Below, in pieces: positions 1-6,784 of a stretch of 64,000 nucleotides of DNA. The notes below the pieces were generated by a model, which saw nothing but the letters and a program-made list of their open reading frames with translations, was not told the DNA's origin and did no database searches. Position 1 is the stretch's first letter, and each line of letters begins with the position of its first letter. The stretch comes from CAZHCA01 sp964530825 (GTDB lineage Bacteria; Bacteroidota; Bacteroidia; Chitinophagales; Saprospiraceae), in NCBI GenBank assembly GCA_964530825.1, contig CAZHCA010000009.1:1-64000 (forward strand). The letters are read 5' to 3'. Made by a program: the position numbers and the translations under genes.

Positions 1-4
1 CGCT

Positions 5-20
5 AAACAGTAAACTGTTT
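5..20. repeat. short inverted repeat AAACAGT-AA-ACTGTTT
   Basis: Seven-base arms separated by two bases, 14 bases upstream of the first copy of the 24-bp direct repeat. It could be an operator or part of a recombination site. With the window edge so close its full context is not visible. Confidence 0.4.
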
Positions 21-33
21 ATTTTTAACCTGT

Positions 34-57
34 CCTAAAAAGGGGAAGGCTACAGTA
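34..57. repeat. 24-bp direct repeat, copy 1
   Basis: Identical over 24 bases to positions 612-635. The shared core starts with CCTAAAAAGGGGAAGG. Copy 1 lies just before the small membrane-protein gene at 81-491 and copy 2 after it, so the pair brackets one AT-rich unit of about 0.58 kb. I infer a site-specific recombination or insertion footprint; no recombinase gene is visible here. Confidence 0.75.
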
Positions 58-80
58 CTCCCTATAAAGCTTCAATAAAG

Positions 81-491
81 ATGGATCATACAAGTAAAGA
101 GAAGTCAAAATCAATTGCAGCCATTGTTGGACCAACATTGGTTGTAATGATTATATCAGAGATGAAATTTTGGAATCCAACACTTTACGATGACCAAATT
201 GCCCCGGTAATTTATTTGAATGGTCTTTTATTCTTTGTAGCGGGCTTAGCAATAGTGAGAAATCATAATGTATGGACTAAGCAATGGCCTGTAATATTGA
301 CTGTAATAGGATATGTAACTATGGTGTTAGGGTTGTTTAGAATGTTTTTGCCAAACGTTCAAGAATCAGAATTTGAAAACAATAACACTATTATGGCGAT
401 TCAATTAATACTAGTGGTTTTAGGAGTGTTTTTAACAATAAAAGCTTATAAATCAACTAAGGATTCAAGAAGAAATAATCAAGAGAGTTGA
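81..491 (+). CDS. hypothetical four-helix membrane protein
   Basis: A 136-residue protein I cannot assign to a named family. It shows four hydrophobic stretches, at roughly residues 13-30, 41-60, 69-90 and 104-121, and ends in a charged Lys/Arg/Asn-rich tail, so it is very likely a small integral membrane protein. The gene is clearly richer in A+T than the core genes further right. It is the only complete gene between the two copies of a 24-bp direct repeat (34-57, 612-635), which suggests it arrived as a cassette. Function unknown. Confidence 0.7.
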   Translation: MDHTSKEKSKSIAAIVGPTLVVMIISEMKFWNPTLYDDQIAPVIYLNGLLFFVAGLAIVRNHNVWTKQWPVILTVIGYVTMVLGLFRMFLPNVQESEFENNNTIMAIQLILVVLGVFLTIKAYKSTKDSRRNNQES

Positions 492-517
492 AAATAAAAT
501 AATAAGGGGATTAGAAT

Positions 518-604
518 ATGGATATCATTGAAAACTTCAAGATATATTTTCGTGAGATTGACTTCAGCAATGATGCAGCTTTAAGAGAGATTTATTCGGA
601 GTGA
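518..604 (+). pseudogene. truncated NTF2/SnoaL-like gene, N-terminal 28 codons
   Basis: A 28-codon reading frame beginning MDIIENFKIYFREID and ending IYSE before TGA. It resembles the first helix of small NTF2/SnoaL-fold proteins, which normally continue for about 110 more residues. The stop codon lies seven bases before the second 24-bp repeat (612-635), so the gene looks cut where the repeat begins. The assignment rests on a short stretch and is tentative; that it is a broken N-terminus is more secure than the family. Confidence 0.4.
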
Positions 605-607
605 CCT

Positions 608-635
608 CTTCCCTAAAAAGGGGAAGGCTACAGTA
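608..635. repeat. 24-bp direct repeat, copy 2, with a small hairpin
   Basis: Positions 612-635 repeat 34-57 exactly. In this copy CTTCCC at 608-613 can pair with GGGAAG at 621-626, giving a six-base stem over a seven-base loop. The unit sits directly behind the truncated reading frame ending at 604. Confidence 0.75.
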
Positions 636-688
636 ACCTCGCAACTACGCTTATACTAACCATTAGCGGGTATTGAAAAAACCATTTC

Positions 689-1264
689 ATGAAAACGATA
701 GCAAATCAGCTAAAAAAAATTTTCGATTCGTATTTAGAATTAGATATTGATGTCTGGAATAATTTCGGACAGTTAGGGCAAACTAAAGATTACCCTAAGG
801 AATTTGTGCTTAAAGAAGCCAATACTACTGAGAAGTACCTTAATATCTTACTTAGCGGAAGTGGTGGAAATCTAATTTGGAATACCAATAATTTCGTCTG
901 CGTTGATATTTCTTACGACAATGAATTTTTGATGGACTATATGTCATTTACGTTGCAAAAACCAACGCCGATTGAAGTAAAACTTTTTGAAAATTCAACA
1001 GTGTTCAGATTACCTTATCAAAGTTTTCAAAAGACCCTTTTAGATGGAAATTTTGGGGAGAAAATTACCAGATTAATTGCTGAATCTTCATTTATTGAAA
1101 AGCAACAACAACAAATAGACCTTTTGACAAAATCTGCCAAAGAGCGATATGTAGAATTAATTAAAAGTAATAAAAGAATTGAAAGAACTCCTTTAAAGTA
1201 TTTAGCATCATACCTTGGCATCACACCGCAAAGTTTGAGCAGAATAAGAGCAGGAAAAATTTAG
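689..1264 (+). CDS. Crp/Fnr-family transcriptional regulator
   Basis: A 191-residue protein with the architecture of Bacteroidota Crp/Fnr-type regulators: an N-terminal cyclic-nucleotide-binding-like beta domain (about residues 20-120) and a short C-terminal helix-turn-helix, in which SAKERYVELI is followed by LKYLASYLGITPQSLSRIR. The last segment is the DNA-recognition helix typical of this group. The effector pocket residues of true cAMP receptors are not evident, so the ligand is unknown. The gene is AT-rich and lies between cassette-like genes, so it may be a transferred orphan regulator. No partner operon is adjacent. Confidence 0.85.
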   Translation: MKTIANQLKKIFDSYLELDIDVWNNFGQLGQTKDYPKEFVLKEANTTEKYLNILLSGSGGNLIWNTNNFVCVDISYDNEFLMDYMSFTLQKPTPIEVKLFENSTVFRLPYQSFQKTLLDGNFGEKITRLIAESSFIEKQQQQIDLLTKSAKERYVELIKSNKRIERTPLKYLASYLGITPQSLSRIRAGKI

Positions 1265-1341
1265 GACTTACCATTTGGTAACTGAAATGCACCATTGAAG
1301 ATTTATTTTTAGCACTTCTTCCAACTCAAAATGGATAATCA

Positions 1342-2043
1342 ATGGAGAGCATGAAAACGCTAAAGCCTATTCCCGCAAGCAGAATTATTGGAGTTCTTGT
1401 AGGGTTTCCTATAATTGCAATGCTCCTTTCACTTCTGTTGCTTAACCATTCACTAATCACAAATTTTGGCTTAGACTTTTTCAACACATTTTGGATTATA
1501 ATTATATGTTGGTATCTAGCTCAAATTTATCTTGTATCGGGGATATTATCTGCTTCAGGCTGGAAATGGGAAGATATCGGGATTTCCTTTAAAAACAGAA
1601 AGACCTTTATCTTCTTTGGAGGATATTGGATTGTTGCTATTGGACTTGTTCTTTTTATTGAAATGGCACTAGCCAACTCTTCTGTCAATAGCGATAAATT
1701 GCACGAAATTTCATCCTTAATCCCAAAAACAACAAGTTCACGTATAATTTTTATCATAATGGCATTTGTTGGTGGGCTATCTGAAGAAATAGTTTACAGA
1801 GGATTTGCTATTTCAGCAATAAAAAGCCGAAAAATAAACAAATGGCTTGCTGCTATTATAGCATCCATGCCGTTTGTTTTTCAGCACGGATTAAAATCAA
1901 TAGACCAGTTCTGGTGGTTTCTATCTTGGGGACTCGTTTTTGGAGCTCTGTTTGTACTATTAAAAAAGTTGTATATACCCATCGCAATACATTGGCTAGT
2001 AATTTTGTCAGCTATGATAGCTATATTACAAGTAATTGAATGA
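1342..2043 (+). CDS. CPBP-family intramembrane metalloprotease
   Basis: A 233-residue multi-spanning membrane protein carrying the CPBP (Abi/CAAX protease 2) motifs: GLSEEIVYRGF around residues 145-155 supplies the paired glutamates and arginine (EExxxR), FVFQHG around residue 177 the first histidine (FxxxH), and a later helix has HWL. These residues form the intramembrane metal site. Family roles include CAAX-type processing, bacteriocin self-immunity and signalling, and nothing nearby fixes the substrate. An alternative start three codons downstream (MKTLKPI) is possible. The gene is AT-rich and followed directly by an attC-like inverted repeat (2057-2189), which fits a cassette origin. Confidence 0.85.
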   Translation: MESMKTLKPIPASRIIGVLVGFPIIAMLLSLLLLNHSLITNFGLDFFNTFWIIIICWYLAQIYLVSGILSASGWKWEDIGISFKNRKTFIFFGGYWIVAIGLVLFIEMALANSSVNSDKLHEISSLIPKTTSSRIIFIIMAFVGGLSEEIVYRGFAISAIKSRKINKWLAAIIASMPFVFQHGLKSIDQFWWFLSWGLVFGALFVLLKKLYIPIAIHWLVILSAMIAILQVIE

Positions 2044-2056
2044 TATATACAACGCC

Positions 2057-2189
2057 CCGCCAACAATGTATATAAAAAATAGGCGATATAGTGCTGAATT
2101 CAAGAGTTTTGGCTCGTGTCAAAATTCTTGTTTAACCGAAATTTTTGTACTTCGAAATCGCCTACTTTTCATATACCAGCCGTTGGTGG
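2057..2189. repeat. long imperfect inverted repeat, attC-like
   Basis: The left arm (2057-2087) contains CCGCCAAC, then GTATAT, then AAAAATAGGCGAT. The right arm (2157-2189) contains ATCGCCTACTTTT, ATATAC and GTTGGTGG. The three blocks pair in order with only single mismatches (7 of 8, 6 of 6 and 12 of 13 bases), with small bulges, around a loop of about 70 bases. A long imperfect hairpin ending in an AAC/GTT pair directly behind a gene is how integron attC sites look, but the end motifs do not match the RYYYAAC/GTTRRRY consensus exactly. It may be a Bacteroidota-specific relative. Confidence 0.55.
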
Positions 2190-2271
2190 CCATTAAAAAA
2201 TTCCGAAAAATTTGGGAAGATTGAACTAATGGGGGAAATTGAAGAGTTTAGTAAGAAAACATGATTGACCA

Positions 2272-2496
2272 ATGAGTAAAGATATTTCAATTAGATACGT
2301 GACCGACGAAGCAGGCAACAAAAAAGCTGTCCAAATTCCCTTTGAAGAATGGCAACAGATTCTGGGATTGTTAGCGGAATTAGAAGATTTGCGTTCTCCG
2401 AGTAATAGCTTGAAAATAGCGTTTCAGGAAGTAGAAGATATCAAGAAAGGAAAATCTTCCCGTATCACTTTAAGCGAATTTTTGGATGAAAGCTAA
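2272..2496 (+). CDS. type II toxin-antitoxin system antitoxin
   Basis: A 74-residue acidic protein with the layout of small Bacteroidota antitoxins: an N-terminal beta segment (residues 4-24, ending in IPFEEWQQI), a central helix and a C-terminal toxin-binding tail ending LSEFLDES. It overlaps the next gene by 11 bases, the usual translational coupling of such pairs. The toxin it should neutralise is truncated, so the antitoxin may now be an orphan. It lies in AT-rich accessory DNA behind an attC-like repeat, a common place for toxin-antitoxin modules. Confidence 0.7.
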   Translation: MSKDISIRYVTDEAGNKKAVQIPFEEWQQILGLLAELEDLRSPSNSLKIAFQEVEDIKKGKSSRITLSEFLDES

Positions 2497-2719
2497 TGTA
2501 ATTGTCACGCCAAATTTTCAGCGAGAGGCGAAGAAACTGATGAAGAAATACCGGTCTCTGAAATCGGAATTAGCCGAATTGGCAGAGCAATTGGAAGAAA
2601 ACCCAAAGATGGGAACCTTGATCGGCGAGGATACCTATAAAATACGATTGGCCGTCAAAAGTAAAGGAAAAGGCAAAAGTGGTGGAATGCGAGTGAGAAG
2701 TTTTGAACTGGATCGATAA
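2486..2719 (+). pseudogene. RelE/ParE-type toxin, C-terminally truncated
   Basis: The first 70 residues follow the RelE/ParE toxin fold: TPNFQREAKKLMKKY at the N-terminus, a helical hairpin (about residues 24-40) and the strand with YKIRLAVKSKGKGKSGG. Family members of this type are about 105-115 residues and continue into two more strands and a terminal helix. Here homology stops after Val70 (near 2695) and seven unrelated residues lead to a stop. Decayed IS4-type transposase sequence starts at about 2740 on the other strand, so the truncation coincides with IS DNA. Without the C-terminal strands the ribonuclease or gyrase-poisoning activity is unlikely. Confidence 0.7.
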
Positions 2720-2739
2720 AAAAGAATCGGGCACGTCCG

Positions 2740-3156
2740 GAAGACGTTCAGGCAAAGCTCGATCGTGGTTGAATCCAATGCATAAACCACATTGTCCAAC
2801 TCAATCTGGCTGGGTTCACCCTGGTAGAGCTTCCTGGCCTTCTTAATCAGGCTCATGCCCAGATCCAGGTAAATGCGGTAGTCTCTCGACTCATTTGCAT
2901 CGGCCAGGGTGGCACGCTTTACTCCATGGGATAGACCCAGGTGATAAAGCTTTTCCTGATGGGCATTCAGGCAAGTGACCAGATCGCGCAGGCTTTCCCG
3001 GTGGGTAAGCTGCCCGAAGCTCATGCACAGAAACTGGTGCCAGCAAGAGAATTCGCGAACCCGTAGATTCCCTTTGTACCGATCGACATGCCTGGCAAAA
3101 CTCTGCCGGTGAACCAGTCGAATCAACTGGACAAAGACGAAAGTTCCTTGATTCAT
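2740..3156 (-). pseudogene. IS4-family transposase, N-terminal fragment
   Basis: The first 139 codons match IS4-type transposases with an N-terminal DUF4372-like domain: MNQGTFVFVQLI, FSCWHQFLCMSFGQLT, then YALDSTTIELCLNVF. Asp128 in that last motif is the first acidic residue of the DDE catalytic triad. After Phe139 the homology ends abruptly, and the second Asp and the Glu are absent. A full element would encode about 380 residues. The intact 5' side and missing 3' side point to a deletion through the element that also removed the end of the toxin gene at 2486. Confidence 0.8.
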
Positions 3157-3275
3157 AGTTACCCACTTTTGGGCAACCTAGCGATTTCAAATGTGTCACA
3201 CTTTAGATCGCTTATAAAATATTGAAAAACAATGAATTAGTCGCAAAATTTATTTTCTTAACCGGACACTAGTGA
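3157..3275. mobile_element. probable left end of the decayed IS4-family element
   Basis: This stretch lies upstream of the transposase start at 3156 and ends near AACCGGACACTAGTG (about 3258-3272). I recall similar terminal sequences on Bacteroidota IS4-type elements, but without the matching opposite end I cannot define the inverted repeat. The boundary is an estimate. Confidence 0.35.
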
Positions 3276-3365
3276 ATTTTTATTCAATCTTAAATCACGA
3301 ATCACCTCTGTGCTTCCAGGTATTGATGATGACTTCAATTAACTAGGTGTAGGTTTAATTTTTTT

Positions 3366-3575
3366 CTAAGTAAAAATCAAAAGAGTATTCGGTCGACCTT
3401 GTTCTCCCTTTAGCCGGTTGATTTCGTCTTTCAACTCCTGGATCAGCTCTTTTTATCGCTCAATAAGACTGGATTGATCTCCTACCGTCGTATTTAGCAA
3501 AGAAGATTTAGCTTCTCGGATCTTTTTATCCGAGTTTAGATTAGTTGGATCTATATTTTTGAGTTTGTCATCCAT
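3366..3575 (-). pseudogene. transposase N-terminal coiled-coil fragment with a nonsense codon
   Basis: Reading on the minus strand from 3575, MDDKLKNIDP leads after 40 codons to TAA at 3453-3455, then continues in the same frame as KELIQELKDEINRLKGEQG before the homology breaks and a second stop follows at 3366-3368. The KDEINRLKGEQG segment is the leucine-zipper-like leader of IS66-like transposases common in Bacteroidota. The catalytic part is missing. The fragment is too short for a precise subfamily call. Confidence 0.6.
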
Positions 3576-3705
3576 CTAGAATCAAGACGTAATCCTTAGC
3601 TTTTTCACTTACTTGGACCAGCCTGTTTTGAGGGTATACTCGTCAGCCCTCCGGGCGGAAAATTCCTTGTGAATTTTCAGGGTTATGTCGTTTGCCTTGT
3701 TGCTG

Positions 3706-3999
3706 ATGCTATCTCTCGGAAGGAGCCAGCACCGTCAAACACGGTAAAGCCCAAACCCGGGCGGCCCAGTAGATAGGGGTCAGTAGCATCAGACTTATCC
3801 AACGAAGACCGCTTTTCTTGACAAAGTGGCTCTTCGAAGAATTGATACTGTCACGATAGATGCCCCGGGCTTTGATGCGCTTTCCCCGGCGACGCTCGAC
3901 CGTTTCGTCGATCCCGAAAACTAAAGGTTCATCGGACCGCATAGTGGAAGGCGGCTTTTCGTTCTGGTGGGAGTAAGAGCTTGTTTGCGTGCTAAACAT
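3706..3999 (-). pseudogene. IS701-like DDE transposase, central fragment
   Basis: About 80 codons match the catalytic core of IS701/IS4-type transposases: VFGIDETVERR carries the first catalytic Asp, followed by ARGIYRDSINSSKSHFVK, SGLRWISLMLL and ALPCLTVLAPSER. In intact relatives a Tyr follows SER; here that codon is TAG at 3706-3708, and matching residues (HQQQGKRH) continue beyond it. Start and end of the transposase are both missing. It is a different family from its two neighbours, so several elements have decayed here. Confidence 0.7.
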
Positions 4000-4011
4000 A
4001 GCATCTCAAAA

Positions 4012-4719
4012 TCAGTTCCGCCCCTTCCGCTGCTGCCGCTCCCACTGCTTCCGGCGCTTTTTCTGCTGTTTCATATCCCTGCCGACACCCAGGAGAAAGG
4101 GTACATAGAGGGTGCGCACGGGGGGCAGCACATAGTATTTGTCGACCCATTTATACTGCATGCGCAACACGCCGGCTTCGGGCGGGATGGTCAGCGAAAA
4201 CTGCCCCCCGGCATCGGAGGTGACGGATGCCAGGGGCTGTTCGGGTGAAACCATGGGCGTCAGGGTCGCCCCGGCCAGGGGTACCTGTCTGTAGTCTTCC
4301 TTTTTGCGGAACTCCTCTACGATGCCCGCCACCTGTATGGAGTGGGCACGAGCGGGGATTTTTTCCTCGGGATAACGGTCATGGGCCATTTCCCAATACG
4401 AGGCATTGATGAGGTTAAGGGTATCCCGGCCGGCAATGGGCACCACCGGATTGACCATGCCGTCCCAGTTGAAGTACAAATAAGCGATTGAATCGGGCAG
4501 GGTGAGTGTGTAGAATTCTAGGGTAAAGGTGTTCAGTGAATCATTCGCTTCAGAGGACATGCAATCCTCGTTCCCGTTTGAAGCACAGACGATGGCGCCG
4601 ATCTGTTCGCTTCCATCGCCGTGGAATACGCGTCCGCTGATGGTTTGCTGGGCGGAAAGGCCGAAGGAAAGGAAGAAAGCCAGGAAGGAAAAATAAAGGG
4701 GTTTTGGGTACGGATACAT
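4012..4719 (-). CDS. hypothetical exported protein with a carboxypeptidase-regulatory-like segment
   Basis: A 235-residue protein with a clear signal peptide (charged start, hydrophobic core, cleavage after LSAQ near residue 24). TISGRVFHGDGSEQIGAIV directly after cleavage resembles the start of a CarboxypepD-regulatory-like beta-sandwich, and a second such sandwich may lie near residues 148-195 (PLAGATLTPM to GQFSLTIPPEAG). The C-terminus is strongly basic. A TACCTTTG promoter box lies upstream on the minus strand at 4803-4810. I do not recognise a specific function; a periplasmic or surface structural role is a guess. Confidence 0.7.
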   Translation of the reverse strand: MYPYPKPLYFSFLAFFLSFGLSAQQTISGRVFHGDGSEQIGAIVCASNGNEDCMSSEANDSLNTFTLEFYTLTLPDSIAYLYFNWDGMVNPVVPIAGRDTLNLINASYWEMAHDRYPEEKIPARAHSIQVAGIVEEFRKKEDYRQVPLAGATLTPMVSPEQPLASVTSDAGGQFSLTIPPEAGVLRMQYKWVDKYYVLPPVRTLYVPFLLGVGRDMKQQKKRRKQWERQQRKGRN

Positions 4720-4802
4720 AGTGCTTTGTGGTTTTGAAAACGGGATTTCTCCTTAATATTAACGGTTATTGCGCGACCCCTAACTCCGAGGTATCGGTAT
4801 CG

Positions 4803-4810
4803 CAAAGGTA
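4803..4810 (-). promoter_or_regulatory. TAnnTTTG promoter -7 box for the gene at 4012-4719
   Basis: On the minus strand this reads TACCTTTG, an exact match to the Bacteroidota primary-sigma -7 consensus. It lies about 84 bases upstream of the start at 4719. The -33 element is only weakly recognisable. Confidence 0.5.
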
Positions 4811-4825
4811 TGGATGCGGCGACAA

Positions 4826-5105
4826 TCAATTAGCCTTATGCTGCCCTCCATCAACAGCCAGGCACGTTCCGGTTACCCAGCTGGCCCGGGGCGAAACCAA
4901 AAAAGCCGCTACGTCGCCAATTTCATCCGGCGTTCCCATTCTGCCGGAAGGAATGGTGCTGAGCATCGCGTCATAGAAAGGCCGGTTTTGCGCTTTCGTC
5001 AATTCCCAGAGCCCATTCTTCGGCGAGCTTCAGGGCGATACTCTTACCGATCCCTCTACTTGCTCCCGTGACAATAGCATTTTTTTCGGCTAGCTCTAAA
5101 TTCAT
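4826..5105 (-). pseudogene. short-chain dehydrogenase (SDR) with internal deletion and frameshift
   Basis: The minus strand from 5105 encodes a normal SDR start, NAIVTGASRGIGKSIALKL, containing the TGxxxGIG cofactor motif. After about 32 codons it changes frame into an SDR C-terminus: SGRMGTPDEIGDVAAFLVS, then WVTGTCLAVDGG, ending at TGA 4826-4828. Classical SDRs are about 250 residues, so roughly 160 codons, including the Ser-Tyr-Lys catalytic region, are gone and the junction is out of frame. This is a clear non-functional remnant; the former substrate cannot be inferred. Confidence 0.85.
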
Positions 5106-5188
5106 CGTGATGTGTTTTTTATCCTTCAAAAATATAACTGCCGAAGTCTCGGCGCCACCGGTCAGCGTACCGCCGCGGGCAAAGGATA

Positions 5189-5227
5189 GCTGCCGTTGGA
5201 GTATCCGTAAGGGGCTCCAACGGCAGC
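5189..5227. terminator. perfect 13-bp hairpin, possible terminator
   Basis: GCTGCCGTTGGAG at 5189-5201 pairs perfectly with CTCCAACGGCAGC at 5215-5227 around a 13-base loop. There is no T-run on either side, so a rho-independent terminator is only one option. It lies downstream of the minus-strand gene ending at 5398 and upstream of the dead SDR gene. Confidence 0.5.
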
Positions 5228-5238
5228 ATTGGTTTACG

Positions 5239-5398
5239 AGCGTGTTGGAACTTTAGTAATCGGTCTGCAAACTGCATTTTTCCGCTTATACTTCGCCCCG
5301 AAAATCCTCATTTAGCTTAGGCTAAACTCCGGTTTTCGGGTCTCGTCTAACCAAAAAATTGCTAGTTTTCGACTAGAAGACCAAAATCCCAACACGCT
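5239..5398. repeat. MITE-like element of nested palindromes
   Basis: A 160-bp unit bounded by 10-base inverted repeats AGCGTGTTGG (5239-5248) and CCAACACGCT (5389-5398). Inside is a near-palindrome in which CCGAAAATCC and TTTAGC pair with GCTAAA and GGTTTTCGG, plus a smaller one, CTAGT-TTTCG-ACTAG. It encodes nothing. The right end overlaps the last base of the TAA stop codon of the NTF2-like gene. This organisation fits a MITE or REP-type repeat family; I cannot see a second copy in the window. Confidence 0.65.
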
Positions 5399-5841
5399 TA
5401 CTGCGGGGTCACCTTTAGGCGGCTCAACAGCCACCGGCCATTGACTTTTACGGCATGGTGGTCGAAGCGGCCCTTGAAGGTCGTAGTCTCGCCGGTCTCC
5501 TTGTTGGTCATCGTTTGGGTGAAGCTACCTTTCGTGCTCGCCTTGCCGTCGGAGAGCAGGATGGCGACCATATCATCGGCAAACTCGATAGTGCCCGTGT
5601 TGGCCGCAAAGGTTTTTACCCAATCCGCTTCTATATCGGCACGGCTAGCCGTACTGACGCTGCCATCGGCGTTGACAATCTCCACCTTCTCAGCGTGTAC
5701 TGCGGCCAAGGCGGCTGCGTCGCCGCGCTCGTAGGCGGCTTCCCAGGCATTGCCTAAGGCGGCTATCTCCGCGTTGATGTCTTGGGCTTGCAGGCTGACC
5801 GCGGTCAGGAGCAATACGGTAAGCAAAATGAAATTCTTCAT
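5398..5841 (-). CDS. secreted NTF2/DUF4440-like protein
   Basis: A 147-residue protein with a signal peptide (MKNFILLTVLLL, cleavage after LQAQ) followed by a single NTF2-fold domain of the DUF4440/SnoaL type: an N-terminal helix LGNAWEAAYERGDAAALAAV, a strand with KVEIVNADG, and a C-terminal sheet ending RFDHHAVKVNGRWLLSRLKV. The reading frame stays open far upstream of 5841, but only this Met gives the signal peptide. The fold serves enzymes and binding proteins alike, so the activity is unknown. It lies 58 bases downstream of another NTF2-like gene in the same direction, and a MITE-like repeat abuts its stop codon. Confidence 0.8.
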   Translation of the reverse strand: MKNFILLTVLLLTAVSLQAQDINAEIAALGNAWEAAYERGDAAALAAVHAEKVEIVNADGSVSTASRADIEADWVKTFAANTGTIEFADDMVAILLSDGKASTKGSFTQTMTNKETGETTTFKGRFDHHAVKVNGRWLLSRLKVTPQ

Positions 5842-5899
5842 AGTTTGAAAATTATCTGGTTTGAAAATGTGTGTTTTGTTGTGAAGCCAAGCCGCTGGA

Positions 5900-6742
5900 T
5901 TACCGCACCGCGTCGGAGGCTTGCTTCGTATCCGTAAACTGCTGGAAACCGATGATCTTGCCATCCCGCAACGTCCACAGGTGGGCTGTTTGCGAGTCGA
6001 TCGTCTTGCCCGTCGCCTTGTGCTTGGCATCGTAGCGCAGGGTAGCCAGCACTTTATTGCCAGACACGTCGTGCAGTTCGATGTCGGTCAAATTCCAGTA
6101 TTCCCACTCAGCGCCGATGCGGGCGAATACGCCGTTGAGTACGGCTTCGGGGCCGACGTAGGGGTTGTTATCCGCGTAGGGGAAACCCTCGGCCTCGTTC
6201 CAGACGATATCGGGTGCCATCGGTTCCAGAGCGGCGGGGATATCCCCTTCGGCGAAGGCTTGGTACAGCCCGTCGATGACCGCCGCGTTTTCCGTTGCGG
6301 GATCCATCAGTACGGATTTGGCGATCTTCCACTCGCCCTCTTCTTTCTGCAAGGTATTGGCGTACCGGCCGTGCCAGTCGATTTCGATGTCGTGCACATA
6401 GGAGACACCATAGACCTGATAGGTGCCGGTGGCTACCCAGGCGTTTTCGGCATCCGACCAGTGCATTCCGTCATGTTTGATCAACACCGTGAGGTTATTT
6501 TCCCGGAGTTGTTTGGCCAATTCGGCAGCGATGTTTTTGGCCCCCTCGATCCGGTTGCCTTCCGGGTCAATACGTACGGCGTCATCCGTGTACATGGCCT
6601 GTAGGGCGGCGTGGTCGCCCGCATTGTAGGCAGCCATGTAATTTCGGGTGAGGGTATACATGGCGGCTTCGTCCGTCGGGGATTGCGCTTGCAGCAGCGT
6701 GGTGCAGCCCAGTAGGACGGCGCAGAATAATAGCTTTTTCAT
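5900..6742 (-). CDS. secreted protein with two NTF2-like domains
   Basis: A 280-residue protein with a signal peptide (MKKLLFCAVLLG, cleavage after LLQAQ). The first NTF2-fold domain (about residues 24-145) has YNAGDHAALQAMYTDDAV and DPEGNRIEGAKNI, as in DUF4440 proteins. The second (about residues 155-275) has YQAFAEGDIPAALEPMAPDIVW and LWTLRDGKIIGFQQF, as in SnoaL-type proteins. It is upstream of, and probably co-transcribed with, the single-domain NTF2 protein at 5398. No catalytic residues can be assigned. The 5' flank contains a relic of an epimerase gene. Confidence 0.8.
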   Translation of the reverse strand: MKKLLFCAVLLGCTTLLQAQSPTDEAAMYTLTRNYMAAYNAGDHAALQAMYTDDAVRIDPEGNRIEGAKNIAAELAKQLRENNLTVLIKHDGMHWSDAENAWVATGTYQVYGVSYVHDIEIDWHGRYANTLQKEEGEWKIAKSVLMDPATENAAVIDGLYQAFAEGDIPAALEPMAPDIVWNEAEGFPYADNNPYVGPEAVLNGVFARIGAEWEYWNLTDIELHDVSGNKVLATLRYDAKHKATGKTIDSQTAHLWTLRDGKIIGFQQFTDTKQASDAVR

Positions 6743-6784
6743 TGTTGTAAAGTGTTTTTGTTAAGTAATGGCACACCCAAGTTC

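Noticed and set aside
2036..2224. 62-codon plus-strand frame behind the CPBP gene
   Set aside because: It coincides with the long inverted repeat, and its codon use reflects the palindrome; no family resemblance.
3967..4248. 93-codon plus-strand frame
   Set aside because: Antisense to the basic C-terminus of the exported protein at 4012-4719; its composition is an artefact of that.
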